In this document: positions 1 through 7,662 of the stretch, one piece after another
Position numbering within the stretch: the stretch's first letter is position 1
Layout of the letters: each line of letters begins with the position of its first letter
NCBI GenBank assembly: GCA_964645935.1
Contig: CAZYAK010000066.1
Span: 1 to 7,680 of the forward strand
Length of the DNA: 7,680 nt
Source: CAZYAK01 sp964645935
Lineage (GTDB): Bacteria > Patescibacteriota > Gracilibacteria > Peribacterales > Peribacteraceae
Direction: 5' to 3'
The notes under the pieces: model-generated
Databases searched by the model: none
Seen by the model: the letters and a program-made list of their open reading frames with translations, nothing else
Told to the model about the DNA's origin: nothing
Translations under genes and position numbers: made by a program

Positions 1-342
1 CTCTCCAACGGCGCATGGAACACCGAGGCGGAGTGGAACACGATGTTCGATCAGTGTGAAAAACACCTAGGCAAGGAATGCCTCTCTCGGGTGCACATAC
101 ATTTCTCCGGCATCCTCTACGGCCTCAAGGGGGAGAAGAAGCACCTTCCTCTCGAGGAGAGCGACGCCAACTGGCGTGGATTCCTGAGCGTGCTCCTGGA
201 TCGCAAGATCGCCGGCACGGTGGTGTGTGAATCCCCTGCCATGGAGGACGACACGATCCTTCTCCAAGACACCTACGAAGAGCTGGCCCGCAAAGGAGCG
301 AGTATCGGTACACAGAAACGGCTTCCAAAAGCGCAGAAGTAA
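1..342 (+). CDS. Endonuclease IV-like TIM-barrel protein, C-terminal part (5' end outside window)
   Basis: The frame is open from base 1, so the gene enters from the left. Only the last 113 residues are visible. They resemble the C-terminal third of the apurinic/apyrimidinic endonuclease IV (Nfo) / AP-endonuclease-2 superfamily, metal-dependent TIM-barrel enzymes that cut DNA at abasic sites. Family-type motifs are HIHFSG (residues 33-38), a segment GLKGEKKHLPL shortly after it, and a late CESP motif. By position these correspond to the E. coli Nfo ligands His216, the Asp229/His231 loop and Glu261. The spacing and residues of the middle motif (GEKKH rather than DRH) differ from the E. coli enzyme and feel closer to the archaeal-type branch. 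The ATG at position 43 is internal, because homologous-looking sequence continues upstream of it. The protein ends with a short basic tail and a TAA stop. It could instead be a sugar-isomerase-like TIM barrel; the fold call is firmer than the substrate. Confidence 0.72.
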   Translation, partial: LSNGAWNTEAEWNTMFDQCEKHLGKECLSRVHIHFSGILYGLKGEKKHLPLEESDANWRGFLSVLLDRKIAGTVVCESPAMEDDTILLQDTYEELARKGASIGTQKRLPKAQK

Positions 343-435
343 TGTTGTCGCCGTGTGTCGCGCGGAGCATCTGGGCTTCTCAATCGATCACGCATCGGAC
401 GCCGTGGAGCGTCAAGGTGGCGGGGCTGGGGCGTT

Positions 436-444
436 TGGTACAGT
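436..444 (+). promoter_or_regulatory. Possible extended -10 promoter for gapA
   Basis: TGG followed by TACAGT (439-444) fits an extended -10 element 27 bases before the gapA ATG. There is no good -35 hexamer at 16-18 bases upstream. The 129-base gap between the endonuclease-like stop and gapA contains no other gene, so a promoter here is expected, but the match is weak. Confidence 0.3.
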
Positions 445-471
445 GCTCGCGTCACTCCCCTCCCCGCTCCC

Positions 472-1485
472 ATGGCCATCAACGTCGCGATCAACGGGTT
501 CGGCCGCATCGGCCGCCAGGCGCTTCGGATCATCCAGGAAAAGCACCGGGATCTGAACGTCGTGCTCATCAACGATCTCACGGACGGCGCGACCCTCGCG
601 CACCTCTTTGAGTTCGACTCCACGTACGGCCACTTCGCCGCGGGCAAAGTGTCGTTTGCAGACGGAATGCTCAAGACCGAACATGACGACATCCGTGTCA
701 CCGCGGAGAAGGATCCCGCCAAGCTCCCCCACAAGGAGCTCAAGGTGGATGTGGTGCTGGAATGCACCGGCCGCTTTAGCTCTCGCGAGGAGGCGGGGTT
801 GCACCTCAAGGCTGCTGCCAAAAAAGTCATCATTTCCGCGCCGGGCAAGGACAAAGTTGACGGCACCTTCTGCATCGGCGTCAACCACCAGACGTATGAT
901 CCCAAGACCATGCACGTGGTGAGCAACGCGTCGTGTACCACCAACTGCCTCGCGCCCATGGCCAAGGTCCTGCACGACTCCTTCGGGATCGTCCACGGCC
1001 TCATGACCACCATCCACAGTTACACCAACGACCAGAACCTGCTGGATCTTCCGCACAAGGACCTACGCCGCGCCCGAGCCGCCGCCGTGAACATGGTCCC
1101 CACCAGCACAGGCGCCGCCAAGGCCATCGGGCTCGTGATCCCGGCGCTGGACAAGAAACTCAACGGCGTCTCCATCCGCGTACCCACCCCCACGGGCAGC
1201 ATCACGGACCTCACGGTTGTGGTGGAGAAGGCCACCACCAAGGAGGACGTCAACGCTGCGTTCGCCAAGGCCGCGGCCGGACCCATGAAGGGCATCCTCG
1301 GCTGCGAGACGCGCCCGCTCGTCCTCCAAGATTACGTCGGCGACCCGCGCAGCTCCATTATCGACGCCGAGCTCACGCAGGTCATGGGTGGCACGATGGT
1401 GAAGGTCTTCTCCTGGTACGACAACGAATGGGGCTACAGCAACCGCCTCGTGGAGCTGGCCAAGATGGTCGGCGACAAGCTCTGA
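472..1485 (+). CDS. gapA: Type I glyceraldehyde-3-phosphate dehydrogenase (phosphorylating)
   Basis: This is the glycolytic/gluconeogenic cytosolic enzyme that converts glyceraldehyde-3-phosphate, NAD and phosphate to 1,3-bisphosphoglycerate. It has 337 residues, the usual length. The Rossmann nucleotide-binding motif NGFGRIGR is at 8-15. Asp35 follows the second beta strand (LIND), which suggests NAD preference. The active site is SNASCTTNC with catalytic Cys155, and His182 in TTIHSYTNDQ is the general base. LPHKDLRRARAAA is the conserved substrate/phosphate loop, and WYDNEWGYSNR is the C-terminal signature. I start at 472 because MAINVAINGFGRIGR begins exactly where the family begins; an in-frame ATG at 355 would add 39 unrelated residues and cross the possible promoter. 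There is no Shine-Dalgarno site: the 20 bases before ATG are almost all pyrimidine. The gene stops ten bases before the stop of the convergent minus-strand gene. Confidence 0.97.
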   Translation: MAINVAINGFGRIGRQALRIIQEKHRDLNVVLINDLTDGATLAHLFEFDSTYGHFAAGKVSFADGMLKTEHDDIRVTAEKDPAKLPHKELKVDVVLECTGRFSSREEAGLHLKAAAKKVIISAPGKDKVDGTFCIGVNHQTYDPKTMHVVSNASCTTNCLAPMAKVLHDSFGIVHGLMTTIHSYTNDQNLLDLPHKDLRRARAAAVNMVPTSTGAAKAIGLVIPALDKKLNGVSIRVPTPTGSITDLTVVVEKATTKEDVNAAFAKAAAGPMKGILGCETRPLVLQDYVGDPRSSIIDAELTQVMGGTMVKVFSWYDNEWGYSNRLVELAKMVGDKL

Positions 1486-1495
1486 GCGAGACGCG

Positions 1496-3073
1496 TCAGT
1501 TCACCACCGCGCGGGACCAGAGCCGCTCGTACAGCCAGCCGTTGCTGTCCCGATTCTGGGCGAGCCACACGTAAATCTTTCGGCCGTCAGGGGACACCCA
1601 CGCACTTCCCACTTCGCCCTGCAGGAAGGTGGCATAGTGCTCGGGGAGCGAGTCCACCCGGCCGAGCAGAACGCCGTCGCGCCAGGCTTCGATATGGCGG
1701 CTGGACTGACAACTGTAGGAGTAGCCATTGCGGTCCGACGGGTGGGTCATCTGCGAGTCCGTGCATTCGTCGTAGACATCGCGCAATTCAATGTTGCTAC
1801 CCCCCGCTCGGCCGTAGCAGCTGGTGACGCCCGGGGCGTAGCAATGGAAGCCCTGACTGCCGCCGAAGGGTCCGGCTTCCGTTGATGCCGTGTTTCCCGC
1901 GTTGTTGCCGCGAGACCAGGTGCTGCTTTCGACGTCGTAGACCAGCCAGTGATTGCCGCCGTTTCCCGCGCTGTCCATACGGAAGTATGCGAGGTGGGCC
2001 AGCTTCGAGCCGTCAGCCGATACCCAGAGTCCCGTGCGCACGCCGCCCGGTACGTCCGGAGCTTGGGCGACGGAGATCATTTCCCGGGACACGGGATCGA
2101 AGATCGCGGTGAAGTCGTAGTCGGTGCCTGGAGGTGCCTTGGCGAGGGCGAGCTTGTCGCCTGCCGGCACCACGACGACGAAGTCGTAGGCTCCGTTCGT
2201 GATGTCGCCTACCGGTACCAGGTTTGCCAGGTGCGGCTGGGCTTGGCGCTCCTGCCACTGCTTCCAGAGCTCGTACTCCCCCATGCAGCCCTGCAGGTCG
2301 ATGTGGGGGTAGTTCCGCAGGCACGCCTCACGCGCTTCCTCGGAACCGACGTTCGTTCCGTCCCCATGCGGCACATCCTGGTGCTGGCCCTGCCCCTGGG
2401 AGTGGGAGTCGTTTTTCTCGTCGCGTACAGGATCCTCCTCCGGCATCGGGGTCCAAGAATGCGGCTCCCGGGGTACGGAAGGGCACGCGTAGCAGATGCC
2501 CGTTGCGCAGCGGCGCACGACGCCGGCGTTCGCGGATTCGGGGCAGCGGTCGAACTCTACACCATGGGAGCAGAACTCGTCGGCCTTACAGCCGTCCACT
2601 GACACCCGCGGCGCGGGTGGATCAATGACGGAGCCGTGGTGGCTCGGCACACTGGACTGATCCTCTTGCTGCTCAGCGCTTTCCTCCCCGTTAACGAACT
2701 CCTCTTCTTCTTGCGCGGGCTGTTGCTTCCATTGCTCCTGCCAGTCGGATTCCCAATCTGGGACGTCGTGCTCCTCTTCCTGCGCGGGTGGATCAATGAC
2801 GGAGCCGTGGTGGCTCGGCACACTGGACTGATCCTCTTGCTGCTCAGCGCTTTCCTCCCCGTTAACGAACTCCTCCTCTTCTTCTTGCGCGGGCTGTTGC
2901 TCCTGCCAGTCGGATTCCCAATCTGGGACGTCGCGCTCCGTGTCTTGCTCTTCCCAAGCCCATCCCATGCTCTGCCCGACGGGCGTGTATCGCGCACTGC
3001 CGACGATACCGATGGTGAAGACCAGCGCAGATACCAGGGCGATGGGCAACGTCAGACGCGGGATACGGGGCAT
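1496..3073 (-). CDS. Putative secreted or membrane-anchored protein with acidic tandem repeats, Cys-rich middle and propeller-like C-terminus
   Basis: I do not recognise this 525-residue protein. Residues 1-27 have Arg3 and Arg6 followed by a hydrophobic stretch (LTLPIALVSALVFTIGIVG) and then GSA, consistent with a signal peptide or an N-terminal membrane anchor. Residues 48-154 are two nearly identical acidic units, each starting DVPDWESDWQEQ, with runs of four or five Glu and a PSHHGSVIDPPA end. Residues 162-263 contain eight cysteines (162, 168, 177, 189, 194, 197, 251, 263), and residues 411-455 contain four more. An even total of 12 fits disulfides outside the cytoplasm. The C-terminal half (about 285-525) has two beta-rich 'WVS(A/P)DG(S/R)K' motifs (350-357 and 492-499), reminiscent of PD40/WD-type propeller blades, but too few are visible to assign a fold. 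The start at 3073 is preferred over an upstream ATG at 3133 because a perfect TATAAT lies between them. A cell-surface role is inference. Confidence 0.8.
   Translation of the reverse strand: MPRIPRLTLPIALVSALVFTIGIVGSARYTPVGQSMGWAWEEQDTERDVPDWESDWQEQQPAQEEEEEFVNGEESAEQQEDQSSVPSHHGSVIDPPAQEEEHDVPDWESDWQEQWKQQPAQEEEEFVNGEESAEQQEDQSSVPSHHGSVIDPPAPRVSVDGCKADEFCSHGVEFDRCPESANAGVVRRCATGICYACPSVPREPHSWTPMPEEDPVRDEKNDSHSQGQGQHQDVPHGDGTNVGSEEAREACLRNYPHIDLQGCMGEYELWKQWQERQAQPHLANLVPVGDITNGAYDFVVVVPAGDKLALAKAPPGTDYDFTAIFDPVSREMISVAQAPDVPGGVRTGLWVSADGSKLAHLAYFRMDSAGNGGNHWLVYDVESSTWSRGNNAGNTASTEAGPFGGSQGFHCYAPGVTSCYGRAGGSNIELRDVYDECTDSQMTHPSDRNGYSYSCQSSRHIEAWRDGVLLGRVDSLPEHYATFLQGEVGSAWVSPDGRKIYVWLAQNRDSNGWLYERLWSRAVVN
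2611..2768 (-). repeat. Tandem duplication inside the secreted-protein gene, copy encoding repeat unit B
   Basis: On the plus strand this copy starts with GCGCGGGTGGATCAATGACG and matches the copy at 2782-2933 almost base for base. It differs by one missing GAG/GAA codon in the Glu run and by an extra nine bases encoding Trp-Lys-Gln. It encodes residues of about 103-154 of the protein. The starts of the two copies are 171 bp apart, a multiple of three, so the reading frame is kept. Confidence 0.93.
2782..2933 (-). repeat. Tandem duplication inside the secreted-protein gene, copy encoding repeat unit A
   Basis: This is the second DNA copy, encoding about residues 48-98, from DVPDWESDWQEQ to PSHHGSVIDPPA. 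It has one more Glu codon than the other copy and lacks the Trp-Lys-Gln insertion. A PAQEEE motif recurs at residues 61, 96 and 119, including at the junction between the units, and may mark the recombination or slippage point. Near-identity at silent positions points to a recent event. Confidence 0.93.
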
Positions 3074-3101
3074 GGTGAGGGATGTGGGGTGTATTTGAAA
3101 T

Positions 3102-3130
3102 ATTATACTACAAGTAACGTAAACCCGCAA
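3102..3130 (-). promoter_or_regulatory. Sigma70-type promoter of the secreted-protein gene
   Basis: Read on the minus strand, a perfect -10 TATAAT (3107 to 3102) lies 17 bases after TTGCGG (3130 to 3125), a poor to moderate -35. The region is an AT-rich island in a GC-rich neighbourhood. Transcription would start near 3095, giving a leader of about 22 bases before the ATG at 3073. That leader has no Shine-Dalgarno site, and its last 20 bases contain no G. Confidence 0.65.
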
Positions 3131-3190
3131 CATTCTCTCACGTGGGGGAGTTGTTCTCCGAAACGGTGCTCAAATGCGTCTCGTACCACG

Positions 3191-3222
3191 AAGAGCGGAC
3201 AGGCGCCGGCCCATCCGCTCTT
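3191..3222 (-). terminator. Strong hairpin after dnaK, probable terminator
   Basis: AAGAGCGGA (3191-3199) and TCCGCTCTT (3214-3222) form a perfect 9-bp stem with a 14-base GC-rich loop that may pair further. It lies 15 bases beyond the dnaK stop codon and before the promoter of the next minus-strand gene, the expected place for a terminator. The U-tract is very short (CTCTT then CGTGG), so it may work poorly as an intrinsic terminator, or may instead protect the 3' end of the mRNA. Confidence 0.55.
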
Positions 3223-3236
3223 ACAGAAGTCATGCA

Positions 3237-5156
<1,920 letters not shown>

Positions 5157-5195
5157 GGGATGCGGGGGAAGCGGTCGTGCCGGCGCGGCACGAAA

Positions 5196-5222
5196 TTAGC
5201 ACTCAGGATTTTAGAGTGCCAA
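5196..5222 (-). promoter_or_regulatory. CIRCE operator (HrcA binding site) upstream of dnaK
   Basis: TTAGCACTC (5196-5204), a nine-base spacer and GAGTGCCAA (5214-5222) match the CIRCE consensus TTAGCACTC-N9-GAGTGCTAA with one mismatch. CIRCE is the operator of the heat-shock repressor HrcA. Here it covers the -10 box and the predicted transcription start of dnaK, so bound repressor would block the polymerase. hrcA itself is not in the window. Confidence 0.95.
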
Positions 5223-5236
5223 TTCCCCAAGGTCAA
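5208..5236 (-). promoter_or_regulatory. Sigma70-type promoter of dnaK, overlapping CIRCE
   Basis: On the minus strand, -35 TTGACC (5236 to 5231) and -10 TAAAAT (5213 to 5208) are separated by the optimal 17 bases. The -10 box is formed by the CIRCE spacer. The predicted start near 5201 gives a leader of about 45 bases. The -35 box lies only 11 bases past the stop codon of the upstream gene. Confidence 0.85.
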
Positions 5237-5247
5237 GAGCGTGCGTG

Positions 5248-5817
5248 CTATTGCGCACCTACATCGCGGCCGTCCTCGAGCTGATCGAGGATGGTGTGCG
5301 CTGCGTCCCGGGCGCAGCGCAGAGTGTGGTCGGTGACTCCAAAGTCCGCCCGGCGTCTGAACCGGTCGATGGCGGCGCGCACGAAGAGCCTCAGCTCCTC
5401 CTTATCCTCAGCCCTCCATGCCAACAGTTGTCGCGCACCGCTGAGCAGTTCATCGGCGCTGTACGTGCGTTCCTCGTTCGCCGCGCGCTGGGCTGTGAGG
5501 CGAATCCCGAACTGTAGGTAGTTGGCGGCGATGAAGTCCGACAGGCGCTTGCGCAACTCTTGCCTGCGTTTCAGGGTGTGCAGTGCGGCCATGTTCCGTT
5601 GAGCGCACAGCAGGCTCAAGCGTTCGTGTATCAGTGCGGAGGCCAGTTCGCACTGGCCTCTGTGCTCGGCCCAGGTTGCTTCGTTCTCCAGCAGTACGCG
5701 CCGTTGCGCGGCCAGCTCTTGCGGCATCAGGTAGGGCTCCTGGCGCAGGGCCAGGCCCCGGAGGGCGGATAGGTGCCCGAGTGTCTCCGTAGGGAGTAGG
5801 GAGGGGGTCTTGTTCAT
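5248..5817 (-). CDS. Hypothetical helical protein of 189 residues
   Basis: I do not recognise this protein. It is rich in Leu, Ala, Arg, Glu and Gln with few Gly or Pro after the first 35 residues, so it is probably all-helical. It is soluble, with no signal peptide or membrane segment. Charged heptad-like stretches such as LKRRQELRKRLSDF (about 80-95) could form a coiled coil or a helical bundle. It is divergent from obgE across a 56-bp gap and is followed by dnaK, which has its own promoter. The start ATG at 5817 is supported by a promoter just upstream; the leader is very short and C/T-rich, with no Shine-Dalgarno site. The call as a real gene rests on a long open frame filling the gap, the promoter, and the tight fit between its stop and the dnaK -35 box. 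Confidence 0.72.
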   Translation of the reverse strand: MNKTPSLLPTETLGHLSALRGLALRQEPYLMPQELAAQRRVLLENEATWAEHRGQCELASALIHERLSLLCAQRNMAALHTLKRRQELRKRLSDFIAANYLQFGIRLTAQRAANEERTYSADELLSGARQLLAWRAEDKEELRLFVRAAIDRFRRRADFGVTDHTLRCARDAAHTILDQLEDGRDVGAQ

Positions 5818-5831
5818 AGGGAAAGAGCGGG

Positions 5832-5859
5832 ATCGTAGCTAGGATCCGCGCTGAATCAA
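5832..5859 (-). promoter_or_regulatory. Promoter of the 189-residue hypothetical gene
   Basis: On the minus strand, TTGATT (5859 to 5854) and TACGAT (5837 to 5832) are spaced by 16 bases. The -10 box ends 14 bases before the ATG, so the leader would be only about 7 bases. It occupies the same 56-bp gap as the obgE promoter, on the opposite strand. Confidence 0.5.
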
Positions 5860-5861
5860 GC

Positions 5862-5867
5862 TATACT
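5862..5867 (+). promoter_or_regulatory. -10 box of obgE, placing the transcript start at or near the ATG
   Basis: TATACT is a near-consensus -10 element. Its last base is seven positions before the A of the obgE ATG (5874), the normal distance from a -10 box to the transcription start, so the mRNA is predicted to be leaderless. No good -35 hexamer is visible at 16-18 bases upstream (CTAGGA at 17), so an activator or a weak promoter is possible. Confidence 0.6.
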
Positions 5868-5873
5868 CTGCAC

Positions 5874-7217
5874 ATGTTCTTAGACGAAGCCACCATTGAG
5901 GTCAGCGGCGGACGTGGCGGCGACGGCGCGCGCAGCTGGCGACGTGAGAAGTATGTCCCCATGGGCGGTCCCAATGGCGGCGACGGCGGCAAGGGTGGCG
6001 ACGTCATACTCGTGGCAGACGAGAACACCGATACGCTCTCCGACTTCTCCTCCCGCAAGCGCTTCGAGGCCTCCAAGGCCCGCTTCGGCGGCGGTCAGCT
6101 CCGTGGCGGAGCCGATGGGCCGGACCTGGTACTCCCCGTGCCCCCGGGTACCGTGGTCATCGAGATCCTCACCAAGGATGACGGCACCACAGAGGAGAAG
6201 ACCCTCGGGGAGCTTGTGAAGAGCGGCGACAAGATGCTCGTGGCCCGCGGCGGTCGTGGCGGCTACGGCAACGCGCACTTCAAGTCGTCCACGCGCCAGG
6301 CCCCCGACTTTGCCGAGCTTGGCGAGCCGGGCGAAGTGCGTAACATCCGCCTGGACCTCAAGCTTGTCGCGGATGTGGGCATCATTGGGTACCCGAGCGT
6401 GGGCAAGTCCACCATCATCTCGGTGATCAGTGCGGCCAAGCCCAAGATCGCGGCATATGCCTTCACGACGCTGGTCCCCAACCTCGGCGTAGTGCACGTG
6501 TCGGGCCGCTCATACGTGGTGTGCGACGTGCCGGGCCTCATCGAGGGCGCGAGCGAGGGCAAGGGTCTTGGGGACAAGTTCCTCCGCCACATCGAGCGTT
6601 GCGGCGTCTTGCTGCACGTGCTGGATCTCACGCGCGCCATGAACGAGGACAGCACCATCGATCCCGCCAAGCTCATCGCCGATCACCAGGCCATCCGCAA
6701 AGAGCTGCAGGCGTACTCCCCGCTTCTCGCAGGCAAGAAGGAGCTCGTCGTCCTCCATAAGACTGACATCGTGAACCACGAGACATCAGACATCGAGAAA
6801 GCCCTCAAGAAGGCCAAGATCCCCGTGTTCCTCGCGGTCTCCTCTGCCACGCGTCATCACGTGGACGAGCTGATGAAGAAGCTCCTTAAGATCGTGATGG
6901 ATGAGCGCAAGCTGCGCATCGCCGCGGAGAAGGACGGCAAGGATGAGCCCGCGGCCGAGCGCCCCATCCTCCGGCCGCACCTGCGCGATGACCGCATGAG
7001 CGACTACCGCGTGGAGAAGCGCGGCGGGGCCGTCCACGTCTCGGGAGCCCGCATCGAGCAATTCACCGTCATGACCAACTTCATGAGTGAGGATGCCGTG
7101 AAACGGTTCTTAGACGTCGTGGAGCGCACGGGCCTCAAGAAGGCCATCCACAAGCACCGAACCGGTTCCGAGCCTGTCTGGATTGGCAAGACGCGTGTGG
7201 ATGCGCACCTGGAGTGA
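5874..7217 (+). CDS. obgE: GTPase Obg/CgtA with C-terminal OCT domain
   Basis: This is an essential GTPase that binds the large ribosomal subunit, acting in its assembly and in stringent-response signalling. The 447 residues divide into three domains. The glycine-rich Obg fold (1 to about 158) opens MFLDEATIEVSGGRGGDGAR and contains REKYVPMGGPNGGDGGKGGD. The G domain (about 164-345) has the P-loop GYPSVGKST (172-180), switch I FTTL (197-200), G3 DVPGLIEGASEG (218-229) and G5 VSSA (322-325). An OCT domain (about 375-447) contains YRVEKRGGAVHVSGARIEQF and TNFMSEDAVKRF. The OCT domain occurs in only part of the Obg family. The G4 motif is unusual: HKTD (295-298) where NKxD is expected. The ATG at 5874 matches the family N-terminus exactly and sits immediately after a -10 box. 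An 85-residue gene follows 19 bases after the stop. Confidence 0.97.
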   Translation: MFLDEATIEVSGGRGGDGARSWRREKYVPMGGPNGGDGGKGGDVILVADENTDTLSDFSSRKRFEASKARFGGGQLRGGADGPDLVLPVPPGTVVIEILTKDDGTTEEKTLGELVKSGDKMLVARGGRGGYGNAHFKSSTRQAPDFAELGEPGEVRNIRLDLKLVADVGIIGYPSVGKSTIISVISAAKPKIAAYAFTTLVPNLGVVHVSGRSYVVCDVPGLIEGASEGKGLGDKFLRHIERCGVLLHVLDLTRAMNEDSTIDPAKLIADHQAIRKELQAYSPLLAGKKELVVLHKTDIVNHETSDIEKALKKAKIPVFLAVSSATRHHVDELMKKLLKIVMDERKLRIAAEKDGKDEPAAERPILRPHLRDDRMSDYRVEKRGGAVHVSGARIEQFTVMTNFMSEDAVKRFLDVVERTGLKKAIHKHRTGSEPVWIGKTRVDAHLE

Positions 7218-7236
7218 ACATTTCCCCTTCGCCCGT

Positions 7237-7494
7237 ATGGAAAACATCAAGACGCAAGAGGCACCTTTGGAAGACCGCGAGCGTGCAGCCGTGCTGCTGG
7301 AGCAGGTCCAGCAGGCGTTCGACAGCGGCAAAGGCTCCGTCTCGCCGCTGGATCATGAGCTGCGCAAGGAACTCATCGCGGAGCTACGGGATCCCGAGGG
7401 ATACAGCTTCACGAACGAGCGCATCCTGATGATCATCGGGCGCAACCGCGATCTGCTGGCCGTTTTGCAGCGGGAGTCGGCCGACCCCCGGTAA
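7237..7494 (+). CDS. Hypothetical 85-residue protein downstream of obgE
   Basis: I do not recognise this protein. It is small, soluble and charged, with predicted helices around ERAAVLLEQVQQAF and LDHELRKELIAEL, then a GYSFTNERILMIIGRNRDLLAVLQ segment. It has no cysteines, signal peptide or membrane span. I start at 7237 because the longer in-frame ATG at 7183 would overlap the end of obgE by 35 bases and encode residues that only shadow the OCT domain. The 19-base gap to obgE and the absence of an obvious promoter suggest co-transcription. There is no Shine-Dalgarno site close enough; GGAG in the obgE stop region is over 20 bases away. Confidence 0.68.
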   Translation: MENIKTQEAPLEDRERAAVLLEQVQQAFDSGKGSVSPLDHELRKELIAELRDPEGYSFTNERILMIIGRNRDLLAVLQRESADPR

Positions 7495-7637
7495 GCCCCC
7501 CGCTTCACGGAAGAAGCCGCCCACGGGCTTGCCAGCCGCACCGTCTCTGTTAGGCTACGCTCAGATGCGAAGGGCAATTCTCGTACCCGGGCATCCCTGA
7601 TACTTCCAGCATCGTGGGGCTGTAACTCAGCTGCCAA

Positions 7638-7656
7638 GGACCGCTCGCAGCGGTCC
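7638..7656. other. Perfect 8-bp inverted repeat, hairpin with 3-base loop
   Basis: GGACCGCT, loop CGC, then AGCGGTCC gives a very stable hairpin about 145 bases after the end of the 85-residue gene. No T-run follows on either strand, so an intrinsic terminator is not certain. It may end the obgE transcript with help from Rho, or be an operator for a gene to the right. Confidence 0.6.
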
Positions 7657-7662
7657 GTCAGG

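Noticed and set aside
355..471. N-terminal extension of gapA from an upstream ATG
   Set aside because: The 39 extra residues are Arg/Gly-rich with no family resemblance, and they would overlap the possible promoter. The family start is at 472.
1486..1495. Terminator between the convergent gapA and secreted-protein genes
   Set aside because: Only ten bases separate the stop codons, and no stem with a T-run is visible there. Termination would have to occur inside the opposing gene.
3074..3133. 20-residue N-terminal extension of the secreted protein
   Set aside because: A perfect TATAAT at 3107-3102 sits inside the extension. The hydrophobic leader makes a normal signal-type N-terminus only when translation starts at 3073.
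5241..5258. Hairpin GTGCG...CGCAC at the end of the 189-residue gene as a terminator
   Set aside because: The stem is only five base pairs with an eight-base loop, it overlaps the stop codon, and no T-run follows on the minus strand.
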